From Batillaria attramentaria (taxonomy: Eukaryota > Mollusca > Gastropoda > Batillariidae): a stretch of DNA of 64,000 bases. Below are positions 47,997-60,154 of the stretch, piece after piece. Position numbers and translations under genes: made by a program. The stretch lies in contig JACVVK020000204.1 of NCBI GenBank assembly GCA_018292915.2, positions 778,501 to 842,500 on the forward strand. The letters run 5' to 3'. The notes under the pieces are model-generated. The model did no database searches and was not told where the DNA came from. It saw only the letters and a list, made by a program, of their open reading frames with translations. The stretch's first letter is position 1; each line of letters opens with the position of its first letter.

Positions 47997-48133
47997 GGGG
48001 GGGGGGGGGGGGGTAGGTGTTTGGGAGTTTAACGTTCTTTTCCACCATGTAAGGGTGATATCAAAGAAGGGGGCAACGAGAAAAAGGCCAGCACAAATAT
48101 TTGGCCCCAGCCGGGATTCGAACTCACGACCCG
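47997..48133 (-). repeat. tRNA-derived SINE (first family), reverse, with target duplication
   Basis: Flanked by a 12-bp duplication TCACAGCTGCGG (47985-47996, 48134-48145). The reverse copy has a G-run, tail, body and part of the head; the head's first half is missing. It shows that this family inserts by target-primed retrotransposition. Confidence 0.82.
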
Positions 48134-48145
48134 TCACAGCTGCGG

Positions 48146-48627
48146 ACTAACTGCTTCAGTTCTTCATGTAATAGGGGGTAACGGGGTGGAGGGGGGGGGG
48201 AGAACTAGGGGTAATGGAGTACTTTAACAATACTGCTTATCATGTGAAAAAGAGGAATTAGGTGCCCAAACCCGAAATGGACCCAATTTCTAGATTGGCC
48301 AGCTCTGTATACAGGCTACATACCAGAGATGCAAATTTGGAGGAAAACGCTGTATGTTCCTCTTACACATAACGTTGCAGATGACACCCTAGAAATGATT
48401 TAAAATTTATCAAAAATCACAAAAATCAGGCAGCCATATAGACTCATGTGTAGAGTAAACTTCAACAAATTCCAATGCTCCGTGTTTTCGCAATGTTGGC
48501 AGCGACCACATACCCCCTCATTCCACGGTCGTCTGCTGGCTGCTGTGCCAGCCGCGCATGAATACAAATAGTTCACAAGCCAGGCTCATTTTCCCCTAAT
48601 TTTACTATTTCCTAGCATGAAACTTGA
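48146..48627. other. No gene seen between LINE remains and copy 2
   Basis: Possible further LINE 3' sequence (CCAAACCCGAAATGGACCC) but no frame that I can align. The segmental duplication starts at about 48628. Confidence 0.4.
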
Positions 48628-49296
48628 TAACCAAGGTCTTTAAGTTGTTTTCGATGGACTGAGCATTAGGACGGATTAGTTTTATACCACGTCTGTACAG
48701 TGAATCCATCTTTAAAAAAACAAAAACAACAAAAAAACTGATGTTCACCACAGCCATCCCAGATCGTTAAAGCGCGATCTCCGCATATCAGTGTTAGTTT
48801 TGCCAGGACAAACTGTTTTTGTCGAACCAGCTTTCCCAACTTTATCAAGGTTTGATTGCCACATGAGCTGGTCATCAGTGACAACCCCTAGTAAACGATG
48901 TTCATGAAATTGTTGGGTTGCAACGGAATTAAAAGAAAGGTGAATTTGGGGAAGCCAAATCTGGTGTTTTTGGCGGGTATTGTTAAAGCATGCTTTTAGT
49001 TTTTAATGGACTGACTACCCTATGACTGAAAATTGGATGTTTTAACAGCTATGTGAAAATTGCGCCAAAAGTGTTGTAATGTTCTCAGTGCAGAATGCTC
49101 GTGAGACCGAAGGGTTATTCCGCCATTTCGTCACAGTGAGCAAGCCAGTCTCATTCATTGTATGAATCAAAGCTAAGACATAGCCCATCGGACAATCTGA
49201 GCGTGACGACACATATCGGCCCGATCAATAGCTGCTTGGTTTCGAGGTCAGCTCGACCTCCCCTTCTCGACTGTTGTGCACCAGACATCAAACATA

Positions 49297-50622
49297 TTAC
49301 ACCCCCGCTCGCGTAACTCGAACACGGATAAGTCGAAATTCGGCTAAGTCGAAAAAAAAAAAAATCCCCAGGCAGAACTCCTTTTTTGTAACACTAATTT
49401 TACTCCGGCTAAGTCGAAATTTGAAGAATACGTAGCTAAGTCGAAACACGCTTAAGTCGAACAATTTTTTGTTTGCTGACTACGGTTAAGTCGAATTCGA
49501 AGCCTGTACATATTACCACCCGCCACAATGACAGAATAAGGGGAATCCCCCACCCCCGCGTTTCCTCTTGGCCTCATTCTTAAACTCGCATGCTGCCAGA
49601 CACGAAGATTACACGTACACAACTGACCTCCTAACCTCCTTTTTCCACCCCAGCTTCTCGTCTCCACGTGTTTAAAGGCCGTTCTTAACCGGGCGAACTT
49701 TTGGTTCGCGAACTATGTTCGAAGAGTACGGCGAACTAGATTCGCGCACGTTGTTTCTTAACCGACCGAACACTTCTTGGCAAACTCTGGTTCGAAAGGT
49801 ACGACGAACTCGGTATGAGGTCTGCACAGCGTGACGTGGGAACCCTCGCGATCCTTTGGCGGATCCTGCCCTCTGATTGATTGCTCGGGGAGAGCTGTTG
49901 TGGATGATGTGGATGATTACACGGCCGGCACCGCAGGTGCCGTAGTTTTCGGGCCTGGTTAATGCCGGGATATTTATGACAGGGAGCGTCGAATGCGGCC
50001 CTGTCCCGCAGTCTCAAACCACACGGACCTCCATAGCATCATCTTACCATCATCCTCATCTTCATCATCATGCATAATGAAAATTGCCCCAGCTTTCCAG
50101 CCCATGGTAGAGCGCTGGACTTCTAATGCTCCGGTTGTGAGATCGATCCCAGCGGGGGCCAAATATTTGTGCTGGCTTTTTCATCGTTGCCCCGTCTTTG
50201 ATATCACCCTATGTGGTGGAAAAGAACGTTAAACCCCCAAACACCCATCCACCCACCCTCGGAGGGGTGGGACGCATTATAAGCTTTGAGTTTCCGCTAC
50301 GCTTGTGACAAGCTGTAACCTCCCGACTTTAACCCTTTTTGCCCTGAAGATGCTCGCTGGTCAAATACGTACAGGTCAACTCGCCACAATACCAATTCGC
50401 CACAGGGTAGAAATCAATTTGATTTACTCTGACCTCAAAGCCTTACCCACACTCTAACCCAAACACTAACCAAGAACCTTACCCTGACCCAAACCCTGTT
50501 CATACAGCCTAACCCTAACCTAAGCCGAATTCATAATCCTTAGCGTGTGGCGACTCCTATGGCCGTGGCGTATGGCAAGTTGGTTTTGTTTTGAGTTACC
50601 CCACTGGGAATACAGGTCAACG

Positions 50623-50674
<52 letters not shown>

Positions 50675-51117
50675 GGCGCACACGCACAAGAGGGGGTGGG
50701 GTGGGGGGTCACCGGGAGACGTACATAGGGGGGTCGGTGTGTTGCTCCAGGGATCGGGCTCTGCCCTGCGCTCTGGGTTGGGGACGGCTGTCTTCGAAAA
50801 CAGTGGTTCGATCGCCACCACTTGGTATACGGGTGGACCAGGGTAATAACATAAGGGAACTGAGGAGTTGTCTCCGAGTGGGGACGGCCCATCCCGCTGG
50901 TTTTTAATAGGAAAGAAATGGTATTCTTTTAAGCCGAAATATCACGCAAATTTCGACCGATTTCGACAAATCCGAGTAATATACGGTTAAGTCGATATGT
51001 CTAGTGAATTTGCTACGAATTCGGCTTATCCGTGTTTTTGGATAAGTCGAAATTCGGATATGTTGGAACAAATTTTCAGTCCCCGAGCGATTTCGAGTTA
51101 TCCGTGTTCGACTGTAA
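49297..51117. mobile_element. pogo-like element in copy 2, with internal SINE fragments
   Basis: Copy 1 is uninterrupted near 3580 (ACATATTATTAGTGG), while copy 2 has CATATTA then this insertion then TATATTAGTGG. The right end is the inverse of CAGTCGAACACGGATAAC followed by TA; the left end has CTCGCGTAACTCGAACACGG. Subterminal AAGTCGAA repeats as in other pogo-like elements. The interior has a second-family SINE tail (about 49900-50100), a first-family SINE (50104-50260) and (CA)n at 50629-50671. Confidence 0.75.
50104..50260 (+). repeat. tRNA-derived SINE (first family), 5'-truncated
   Basis: Begins within the head (CATGGTAGAGCGCTGGAC), then body and CACCCATCC tail. It follows directly on a second-family SINE tail, so the two are joined without an obvious target duplication. 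Confidence 0.75.
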
Positions 51118-51166
51118 TATATTAGTGGCACGTTTTGAGAACAATAAAAAGCAATGTAAACAAGGA

Positions 51167-51208
<42 letters not shown>

Positions 51209-52030
51209 GCACGCACGCACACACAGAGGACACGTAATAACCAATATACAAACAAAGTGAGGTGAACTTGTAATTTGTTGGTATATAGATCTGCTGATAT
51301 TGTTGTTACAGACGTAATCATGCACCATACAAAAAGAATTTAGTTTCTTCCTCTTGTCGCGTTCGTATCCCTGCTGGGGCCAAATATGTGTGCTGGCTTT
51401 TTCATCGTTGCCCCGTCTTTGAATCACCCGCAGGGGCGCCGGAACCGGGGGGGGGGGGGGCAAGGGGGGCCCCTGTACCCAAGGAGGAGGGGGGGGGGCA
51501 AGAGTATCTTTTTGCCCCCCCCCCCCCCCCCCCCGGAAAATCAGGTGACTATGGCAAGAGGGGGGGGGGGGCAAAGCCATGGAAAAGGATGTTAAACCCC
51601 CAAGCACCCACCCACCCACCCTTCCTCTTGTCGCTTCAGAGCTATTCAAGGTTAACTGTTTGGCGTAAATCTAAACGTGAGCCACTGAACTTTCTTATTA
51701 GACGGCGTTTTGGCACTCTGGTAAATGGTGCGGGTCATGAGTTAGAATCCTCACTGGGAGCTAAAAGTGTATCTGATTTTCATCTGATGTTTGTGATGTT
51801 TTTTTGGTTTTTTTCTTCTTCTCGTTTCCCCGTATATCACCCGTATTTCCCCGTGTATCACCCGTATTTCCCCGTGTATCACCCGTATTTCCCCGAACAT
51901 CACCCTTATTTCCCCGTATATCACCGCATTTCGTTGAAAAGGCACACCCACCCATTATACCCGCAGAAGCTATGCGTATAGTTTTGGTGATACATGTACC
52001 GTACGCGGTGCACGCCAGGGACAAGGTCGC

Positions 52031-52315
52031 TGTCCACACTGTACTGACTGTAATTCTGTACTGTCCACACTGTACTGACTGTAATTCTGTACTCTATACC
52101 ACTGTCCACACTGTACTGACTGTAATTCTGTACTCTATACCACTGTCCACACTGTACTGACTGTAATTCTGTACTCTATACCACTGTCCACACTGTACTG
52201 ACTGTAATTCTGTACTCTATACCACTGTCCACACTGTACTGACTGTAATTCTGTACTCTATACCACTGTCCACACTGTACTGACTGTAATTCTGTACTCT
52301 ATACCACTGTACCCT
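52031..52315. repeat. 41-bp minisatellite, copy 2
   Basis: About seven units with the same consensus as 4460-4735, so unit number has changed little since duplication. Just upstream, 51836-51925 has about five 21-bp CACCCGTATTTCCCCGTGTAT-type units, more than the same place in copy 1 (4275-4320). Confidence 0.92.
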
Positions 52316-53314
52316 GTACGACATCAATAATAACTGTAATAAAGGAAACTTATAAAGCGCTTATACTTGTATAATAACAGGCTGTAAGCGCCGTACGTGA
52401 TGACAAAGCTCAGTACAGTTTACAACTCACAGGCAGCGTAAACTACAATTTACAATGAAGTACCTAAAAACGAAAGTCAGCCACGTAAGAAACAAATACA
52501 AAATACACATGAAAAGCTTGCGTATCGCACAACACACAGGCATCATGTTAACTATACGCACATTCTCAACATGCAACGATGCAGGACAGCGGACAGACTA
52601 AATCAGTTTTGGGTTTTGAACAGGTGGGTTTGAAATTCTCTATTTACTTGTCTGGCACACTACAACGTTGCAGAAACATTTACATTTTTAATCAAATGCG
52701 CTTCACTCCTTGCTTGAAAACAGTAGTTTATATTAGGATATAGCACAACTGACAAGCGCGAAGCCTTGCGTCGCGGGAACATGGCACCAAGGCTTCTAGA
52801 AAAGCGCAACAAGCGATTGTACAAGAAAATCAAAGAAACAAAGAAAGTTGTATTTCTCAGATACTAGATGCTGCAAAGTGAAGTACGTCCCCCCCCCCTT
52901 CTCCCCCCCCCCCTTCCCCCATCCATTCATTCAGCGCTTTACACTGGTTCTGGATTTTCTGTAACTGAATGGTTTAGGGAGTTGATGCCGCAGCTTGAAA
53001 GGAAAGGGTTTCTGATGGAATGTTTTAGTTTTTACAGTGAGGGTGCAAAGAACGTAAGTGCAGGAGCTACATAACTGCAGTGCTTTACCCAGTTTGGCTC
53101 ATAGCGCCGGGGACTGAACCCAACACGCACGATCACGTGAATCACACGCATTCTGTCACATACCGGGCATGAACACATTACCTTCTCGTGTTTCGAAGGG
53201 CCAGTTTAGCAACTGGGTGAAGGGGCCGGGGGGGGGGGGGGGGCGACCATGTGTTAAGGTTTTTACTACCATGCACCCACCGTTTGTGCAGAGCCTTTGC
53301 ATACCTTTGTGTGC

Positions 53315-53782
53315 TTTTTTTTTCTGCCACAGCTCTTTGCCAGACAGTTCCAGTGGTGTTCCACCCAGGTAATGGTTTGAATCCACCGAGGGCTCGAATG
53401 CTGGGGCAATTTTTATTATGCATGAAGATGAGGATGATGATGCTTTGGAGGTCCGTGTGGTTTGAGACTGCGGGACAGGGCCGCATTCCACGCTTCCTGT
53501 CATAAATATCCCGGCATTAACCAGGCCCGGAAACTACGGCACCTGCGGTGCCGGCCGTGTAATCATCCACATCATACCACGTGGGAAGCGCCCCCAAAGT
53601 CGCACCCGTGAAGTGGGTGAAGCTCGGCTGTGTGGTAACAGACTCCCCATTGGGCCGATAGCACACCCGCTTTGGGTAGGAGCCGACCTAGGTAGGAAAA
53701 ATCCCGCTTGCCTCGGCTGGGACTCGAACCCGGGTCTCCCGGTCCATGGTCCGAAGTGCTAACCACTACACTACGGGGCCGG
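53315..53782 (-). repeat. tRNA-derived SINE (second family), reverse
   Basis: Orthologous to 5789-6250. The poly(A) (T-run 53317-53325) is shorter here and about 40 bp after it (CAGCTCTTTGCCAGACAG) are kept that copy 1 has lost. Confidence 0.75.
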
Positions 53783-54493
53783 TGAAAGTGCTTATTATTA
53801 TCTTTCAAACCGTACCCAACACGATTAGGAAACGTCTGAGGAAGACCTCTTTCCAAAAAAAAAAAAAAAAAAGATTTGTTGAAATCGGTCGAAATTACTA
53901 CAATCGCCCGGTTGGCAATGGTTTGCATGCACACAGTGCCTGGGTCACGGGGGAATTACACCGTACACGACGCGAGGTCAAGGTCGGCAATGAGTTCAAA
54001 GTTTTTTTTTTTTTTTTTTGCTTGTTTGGGTTTGTTGTTTTTTTTTTTGTTTTTTTTTTTGGGGGGGGGGGGGTGTTGATGTTGTTTCAGGTCTTTAAGG
54101 ATATCTCACAGTGTAAATCCCTCCGCTTTTGAAGTTTTGTCATATTCACAGGCAATTTTATCTATTTCCAAATATTTTCAATATTTGTCCTTTTAGACTT
54201 AATGGTGTAGCTATTGTTCCGTATTTAACTTTCGAATCCCGGTTCGGGCCAAATATAATATATTTGTGCTGGCCCTTTTCACCAGCATCAACATATCAAC
54301 TGAACGGCATCTCAGCCTTTTGACCAACCCTGTGCCTTTGAATAAGGTCACTGAAAATGAATGGTCTTCAGACCGTGCTGATTTCGGGTGTGGTAAAGAG
54401 TAAGCAGTTACTAAAAGAGTGCCATCATTCACCCAAGACACCGCTTTCTTGGACTTTCACCGAAACTCTGTGGCTTTGGTCTTTGTGTGTGAG

Positions 54494-54982
54494 CAAAGAC
54501 CGTAGATAATAAGACAGGGAACTCCTTCATAGCGCCTACGAGATCGGAGAGCGAGTGACGTCCCTTGCGCTGGTCCTGCTCAGCGTGTAACGTCCCTCTG
54601 TTGGATCTGTTTTGTGCGCGTCTATCTGTTTGACTTTGTGCATGAAAAACAAGGGTTGGAGACAAAAATCGACGTTTGTGGCATCTTAGATGTCTGAATG
54701 GCTTGCTGATATTGGTTTTTAGATATGATTAAGCTATTTGTCCTGTCCAGCAGCCCAAGTGCGCCGAGCGACATGCCACACACGGAACTGGAAAAATGCC
54801 TTGTTGGCACCGGATTTCTTCAAACGTGCATTGTTGCAGCCTATGGCGCAGCAGAATTCGCCACCTCGCCCCTTTCTGTCTGTAGCCATGCTCGAGATGA
54901 GCAGGATCAACGCAAGGGACGTAACTCCTACCTATCCTCGCGTTTTGCGTCGAGTTCCCTGTCTTATTATCTACGGTCTTTG
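54494..54982. mobile_element. 489-bp MITE with long inverted repeats
   Basis: Absent from copy 1 (join near 6920). Ends CAAAGACCGTAGATAATAAG are perfect for about 31 bp and continue imperfectly to about 95 bp, including GACGTCCCTTGCG and GATCCTGCTCA-type blocks. It is flanked by near-duplicates GTGTGTGAG and GTATGTGAG. The 9-bp duplication and long inverted repeats fit Mutator-like MITEs, but hAT is not excluded. Confidence 0.8.
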
Positions 54983-55906
54983 GTGTATGTGAGATCACTG
55001 GAAACTGTATGACGAAATGACAACTATGCCAGTTACAAGCATGAGATATGAATTTCCTCGCATTTGTGATCACCGAGAAAATGAAAGTACTAATTAGAAG
55101 CTTGACTATCACTAAAGGTCATTCAAAATTATAGCAATGGAACGTACGGCCTCGCCACTAACTGTCAAGTGTGTCACGTTCAATGCCCCCCCCCCTCCAC
55201 CCCCACCTCCCAATATCCTCCCTCTTTTCACTGTAACTCCCCCCCTCCCCCCGCCTCCCCACGCTCTCACCCACCACTCTCTCCCCTCCCAACTCGTTCC
55301 CTTTCCTTTTCGTTTCTGTAGTGTTCCGGTTTAGATCCTGTAGTAATTCTGAAGTTATTGTTGTTTTTCTGTAGCAAGGACAAGTTGTATGATAAGCACT
55401 AGCGCTTACCACTTCTAACATTGCAAATCAAAGTTTATTCATTTATTGATTCCTTTCCCCCCCCCCTCCCCCCTTTAAAATTTTCCCTTTTCTAAGAAAC
55501 GTTGGAAATGTTGCTTTAGATAGCAAGACAACTACAATCTGTAGTGTTAGTTTGTGATTGTTATCCAGATTAAATCGTCTTGCAGCGTGTAAACTAAATT
55601 AATTTTGATTCCTGTGTAACAGATTCAGTCCCGGTCAAGATGGTATCCCCGCCCTTGGGAAAGCCCAACCGCTGTCCGTGCCATCCCTGCATTCACTGAT
55701 TGTTAATTCTTATTCTTCTCAGTCGTCATTATATGTCTGGTTTACAAGGGTCTTCTCTCGCTCGGTTAGTATGTTATCGTCAGTCACTCCCTGAGTCACT
55801 GTTTGGACACCTCTTGATTGGCAGAGACTTTGCACATTGAACTGTTTGCACATTTCTCACCATTCCTGATCTTTTTTGACTGGTGATTGTCCACCATTTC
55901 TTGCAG

Positions 55907-56020
55907 GACCATGTCCTAACCCCACTTACAGCCGGTGTCGTAACGGGAAGTGCGTGTGGTACGGATTTCAGTGTGACGGCTGGGATCAATGTGGAGACAA
56001 CTCTGACGAAGAAGGATGTC
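55907..56020 (+). CDS. LDLa exon A' (internal exon)
   Basis: Duplicate of exon A: 38 codons, phase 1-1, same TTTCTTGCAG acceptor and C|GTGAGT donor. By eye the only coding difference is one Ser to Pro change after the first cysteine (CPNPTYSRC). The unusual Gln before the fifth cysteine is retained in both copies, so it predates the duplication. About 1 kb upstream and 100 bp downstream also align with copy 1. Confidence 0.9.
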
Positions 56021-56149
56021 GTGAGTAGATGTGCTACTACATTTTGCCTGACAATCATCTTAAAACTAAAACAGCTCATGTGAGAGGTCAGAATATAACG
56101 TGTAAATTTTACACAGACATGCAACAGACTTCAACCAACAGCATCATTT

Positions 56150-56400
56150 GGATACGCTGAAAAGTCTTATAGTTGGTTTAAACAAGTTTATTGCAATACG
56201 GTTTTTTCAAAGTAAATAAACAATTTCTGAGCATGAACAAGCTAGGCTTATAATAATGCTCAGGGGTCAACAAACAAGTGCACGTTAACGGTATTGCAAT
56301 GGCGGTAATTATAGTAAATTAGAGCTGAAAGAGAGAGAGAGAGAGAGAGAGAGAAGGGGGGATGTCGAAGTGTACTATATATAAAAAAAACAAAAAAACT
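56150..56400. mobile_element. Unclassified ~250-bp insertion in intron A'-B'
   Basis: Absent from copy 1 (CATCATTTATAGTTTATTC at about 9229). It contains (GA)n at 56332-56353, a possible inverse polyadenylation signal (GTTTATTGCAATA) and A-rich sequence at the right. CTTATAGT occurs at both edges. Confidence 0.5.
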
Positions 56401-56596
56401 TATAGTTTATAGTTTATTCAAGTCGTGTTAGTTTCCATGTATTTCAAACACATGTTTATAACTGTTACCCCTAGAAAGGAATGCCAAATCCGGCTAGTTT
56501 ATATCAAATAATTAATTTTGTAAAACTTGTAAGTGGCTCGCAGCCTTAGAATGGTATTGTTAATTTCTTTTTGAAGAAAGTATGGATGTGTACGTG

Positions 56597-57666
56597 GGGG
56601 TTTTGTCTTTGAGCCCCCGTGTCATTGGGCCCCCGTGTCATTGGGCCCCCGTGTCATTGGGCCCCCGTGTCATTGGGCCCCCATGTCATTGGGCCCCCAC
56701 ACTAGTAAGAAAACGGGATGATGTCTTTGAGCCCCCGTGTCATTGGGCCCCCGTGTCACTGGGCCCCCGTCTCTTTGGGCCCCCGTCTCTTTGGGCCCCC
56801 ATTTTCAGTTACCATGTAGACGTTTTTCAAGCTAAGAAACTTTTGTGAGCCTGGCAGGTATGAAATGTGCAAGCTCCAGAAGGATGAATTTTGAGTGCAT
56901 GGTCCATTATTAATGCAAAACAGGAAGAAAATAGCAGGAGTCGAACTGACCCGCGTTTGAACTTCAGGCACGATCAAGAAGGCAGTCTGGGCGCCGGTAC
57001 TCGTGCGCGATCGGGGATCTAGCCTATGCCGTTCTAAGAATAGTTTTACTGACTTATTCGGACTTTTGCACGTGATCGTGCCTGAAGTTCAAACGTGGGT
57101 CAGTTCTATGATTGGCGAAAGCAGACAAAATTCAGTCGCAACAGACAAAAATTTTCGCGAAAAATACGTTTTTTTTCGCGACAAAACCGCTTCAATCCTT
57201 CCGCGAATAAAAAAAAACAAACAAACAAACAAAAAACCTGTCGCACTTTTTCTGCAGAAGTTGGTGTCCGTTTTTTGGCCGAAAAAAACAACAAAAAAAA
57301 CAACAACAAAAAAACCCCAAAACTAGCCAACTCAGTTAGGTTTTCGCGAAAAAACGCCGTCATTTTTTGTGTGATAAAAACACCGCCCTGTTTTTTCGCG
57401 AAAAAACTGACGGGTGCTTTTTCGCGAAAAAAAACTGCTTTTACTTTTTTCGCGGAAAAACCTTTTTTGCAGAAATACTTTTTTTCTGGAGCTTGCACAT
57501 TTCATACCGGCCAGGGTCACAAAAGTTTCTTAGCTTGAGAAACGTCTACATAGTAACTGAAAAATGGGGGCCCAAAGAGACGGGAGCCAAAGAGACGGGG
57601 GCCCAATGACACGGGGGCCCAATGACACGGGGGCCCAATGACACGGGGGCTCAAAGACATCTAGCC
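56597..57666 (+). mobile_element. hAT-like MITE with array-type ends, copy in intron A'-B'
   Basis: Perfect 8-bp duplications TGTACGTG (56589-56596, 57667-57674). Copy 1 has the single site near 9417 (TGTACTTG). Arrays of 16-bp units at both ends, A-tract/CGCG palindromes at 57150-57470. 1070 bp, no transposase. Confidence 0.9.
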
Positions 57667-57805
57667 TGTACGTGTGTTTGTATGTTGTGTGCAGAAACAC
57701 TTTCTTCGCCTTTTATGCTGTTGCATGGTTCGGTGTTCCTCGACAAAGTTCCTTTTTAAACTATCATTTCTTTCGCGGAGATAGCCAAATCCTAAAATCC
57801 TACTA

Positions 57806-58187
57806 CAGTCAAACACGCTTAAGCCGAACTCGCCCGGGGAATGGAAAATCGTTTCGCTTATCCGATTTTCTGCATATCCGAGTTCCGATAAGCCAAACCT
57901 TTCCCGAGAAATCACCCTGCAGTTCGGCTTAACCGAGTTTTTTCAGGATAAGTTGTAAAATCACTTGGAATGTTTGTAAAAAGTTTTTGTTTTTGTTTTT
58001 TAAAAAAGATATCTTAGCTTCCCTTTGCAACTGAAACATCGAATTGTTAATTTTGCGAAAGTTTGTAGACGTGTATGCTGCTTTTCTATGGGCAAATGTA
58101 TACTATATGTATATGCAAATGTGTATAATGGCAACGGTCTGAGAGAGACAGGGTCGAGCTTATTGATTCATGAGACTAGTAACACAG

Positions 58188-58233
<46 letters not shown>

Positions 58234-58247
58234 CTCTCTGTGCGCGC

Positions 58248-58297
<50 letters not shown>

Positions 58298-58393
58298 AAA
58301 TGAATAAGATCAAAACAGTGACAAGTTATAAGTGCTTTCTTCAGTGGGGCTTTGTTAAAAAAACAAATAACCAAACTATAAAACTAAATGGTG

Positions 58394-58455
<62 letters not shown>

Positions 58456-58548
58456 TGCGGTCGCATTACTGTACGCACAAATCAATGTACGCTCCACTCC
58501 GTTCCTGCACTCCACCACCACCACCCCTCACCTCCACCCCTCCCCCAC

Positions 58549-58608
<60 letters not shown>

Positions 58609-58661
58609 GCGCGCTTCAATACGCACAAGCCAATGCTCCATCCCCCCCCCCGCCCCCTCCC

Positions 58662-58711
<50 letters not shown>

Positions 58712-59316
58712 GGAGACTGGACTGCATGTTACACACTCCCTCCCCTACACACGCCAAAAGAAACAATCGTGCACGCACAAATCTAAGCCCGAGCTCACAT
58801 CCTTTCGACTAGCCCATAAACCACGCCCATCGCAAATCTCCCAAGGTTACCTTTCGACCTGCCCCTCCCCTGTGCCCCTACCTCGGTCATCCCATCTCTA
58901 ACCCTGAACCCACCACCTAATTCACGCACGTAAACTTAGATCTACCACTTGTTCTGTCCAAACAATGGCGCCTGCAAAACATGTGGCACGCGTCATCAGT
59001 TTCCCGCATACTGAAAAACAGGTGACGTGTTCGTTTCCGTAGGATAATTATAGCCGTGACGAAATATGTTCATGAGTTATCTTCCCGACGTGTTTTTCAG
59101 GCAAAAAAATAAAAAAAGTAAGTGTTTAAAGTTCGGCTTATCTGTCAGAACCACGTTTGAGATATCCGTGTTTGAGTTAGCTATTTTTTGACAGAGTTTG
59201 GCTTATCCGAATTAGAAATAGTCTTACAGAGAGGGGGGTCTGGCGGGGAATTGGTTTTGGTTTCTGTTATCCGAGTTTTTTTACTTAAGTGTGTTTCGTT
59301 TAGGCGAGTGCGGCTG
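57806..59316. mobile_element. pogo-like element in intron A'-B'
   Basis: Exactly delimited: copy 1 reads CCTACTAGTTACC near 9548; copy 2 has TA at 57804-57805 and 59317-59318. Left end CAGTCAAACACGCTTAAGCC; right end the inverse of CAGCCGCACTCGCC. 1511 bp. Inside are (CT)n(GT)n at 58197-58293 and three (CA)n tracts (58397-58453, 58553-58604, 58666-58708). No transposase frame. Confidence 0.85.
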
Positions 59317-59339
59317 TAGTTACCCTTTCGAATTCTCTG

Positions 59340-59341
<2 letters not shown>

Positions 59342-59388
<47 letters not shown>
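59342..59388. repeat. (GT)n microsatellite
   Basis: Orthologous to 9582-9644 and about 8 units shorter. Confidence 0.93.
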
Positions 59389-59391
<3 letters not shown>

Positions 59392-59651
59392 AAAAACATT
59401 CAAATTCAAAACATTTATTGTAGATAGTTGACACTAACCTTCCAAGACAACCTGTAAAGAAAAGTAACAACAACAACAACAACATTAATAAATGGAAGGC
59501 TATAGGCCTGCTGCTGTCCAAAACGCTTTCATTGCCCCGTCAACTTGAGCATAGTTTCACGTCTACTGCGACTGTTAGGTTGACTGATTTCACAGTTGTT
59601 TCTAGATCCGCCTAGTCGTGAATTTATAATTCACTATAATTCACGTTGCAG

Positions 59652-59768
59652 CACCAAGAAGTTGTCGTGTGGGTGACTTCCAGTGTAGCAATGGGAAGTG
59701 TATCCACTCAATGTGGCGGTGTCATGGATACGATTACTGTGGGGACAACTCTGACGAAGACGGATGCC
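59652..59768 (+). CDS. LDLa exon B' (internal exon)
   Basis: Duplicate of exon B: 39 codons, phase 1-1, same CACGTTGCAG acceptor and C|GTGAGT donor. The N-terminal half is conserved, but the segment between cysteines 3 and 5 is strongly changed: [14 protein letters not shown] against [14 protein letters not shown]. Two calcium ligands become His and Tyr, while a Trp appears before the fourth cysteine. The intron before it is 3.6 kb instead of 0.84 kb because of a hAT-like MITE, a pogo-like element and a 250-bp insertion. Confidence 0.88.
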
Positions 59769-60120
59769 GTGAGTACTCTCCGTCACTCTCTCTGTCTCTT
59801 TCTGTATTGTTGTGTCTGTCTTATTGCCTGTCTGTCTGTATTTTTTTTTTTTTAATTAAAGGAGGGGGTGACAACAGCGGAACAGATTTCTCGTTATTTC
59901 ATGATGCGAGTCACTTCAGGATGATGTTCACTGTAGCTCCACGCAAGTCGCACTAACTAAGATGTGCGGGACTGGGTGTGGTTCGTTTTCCGATCGGAAA
60001 ATATCCTGGACTGTGTCGATAGTAGTTGTGTACAGTCATATTCATTATGTCAGTGGGACTGTGCTCTCCTTGTGCGGGAATGGTAGCGTTAGTGGCACGT
60101 ACAGGGTGATTCGTGTCGAC

Positions 60121-60154
60121 CATCGACGTATAGATCTAGATCTATACGTCTGTG
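60121..60154. mobile_element. 34-bp CACAGACG-family remnant: two ends only
   Basis: Flanked by perfect 8-bp duplications GTGTCGAC (60113-60120, 60155-60162); copy 1 has a single GTGTCGAC near 10885. The right half is AGATCTATACGTCTGTG, the inverse of the CACAGACGTATAGATC end of the MITE at 23729. The left half is the same end with three changes (CATCGACG for CACAGACG). 60125-60150 is a perfect 26-bp palindrome. There is no interior. Confidence 0.82.

Noticed and set aside
58300..58901. Open frames up to 170 codons rich in His-Thr and Pro
   Set aside because: Produced by three (CA)n tracts inside a pogo-like element.
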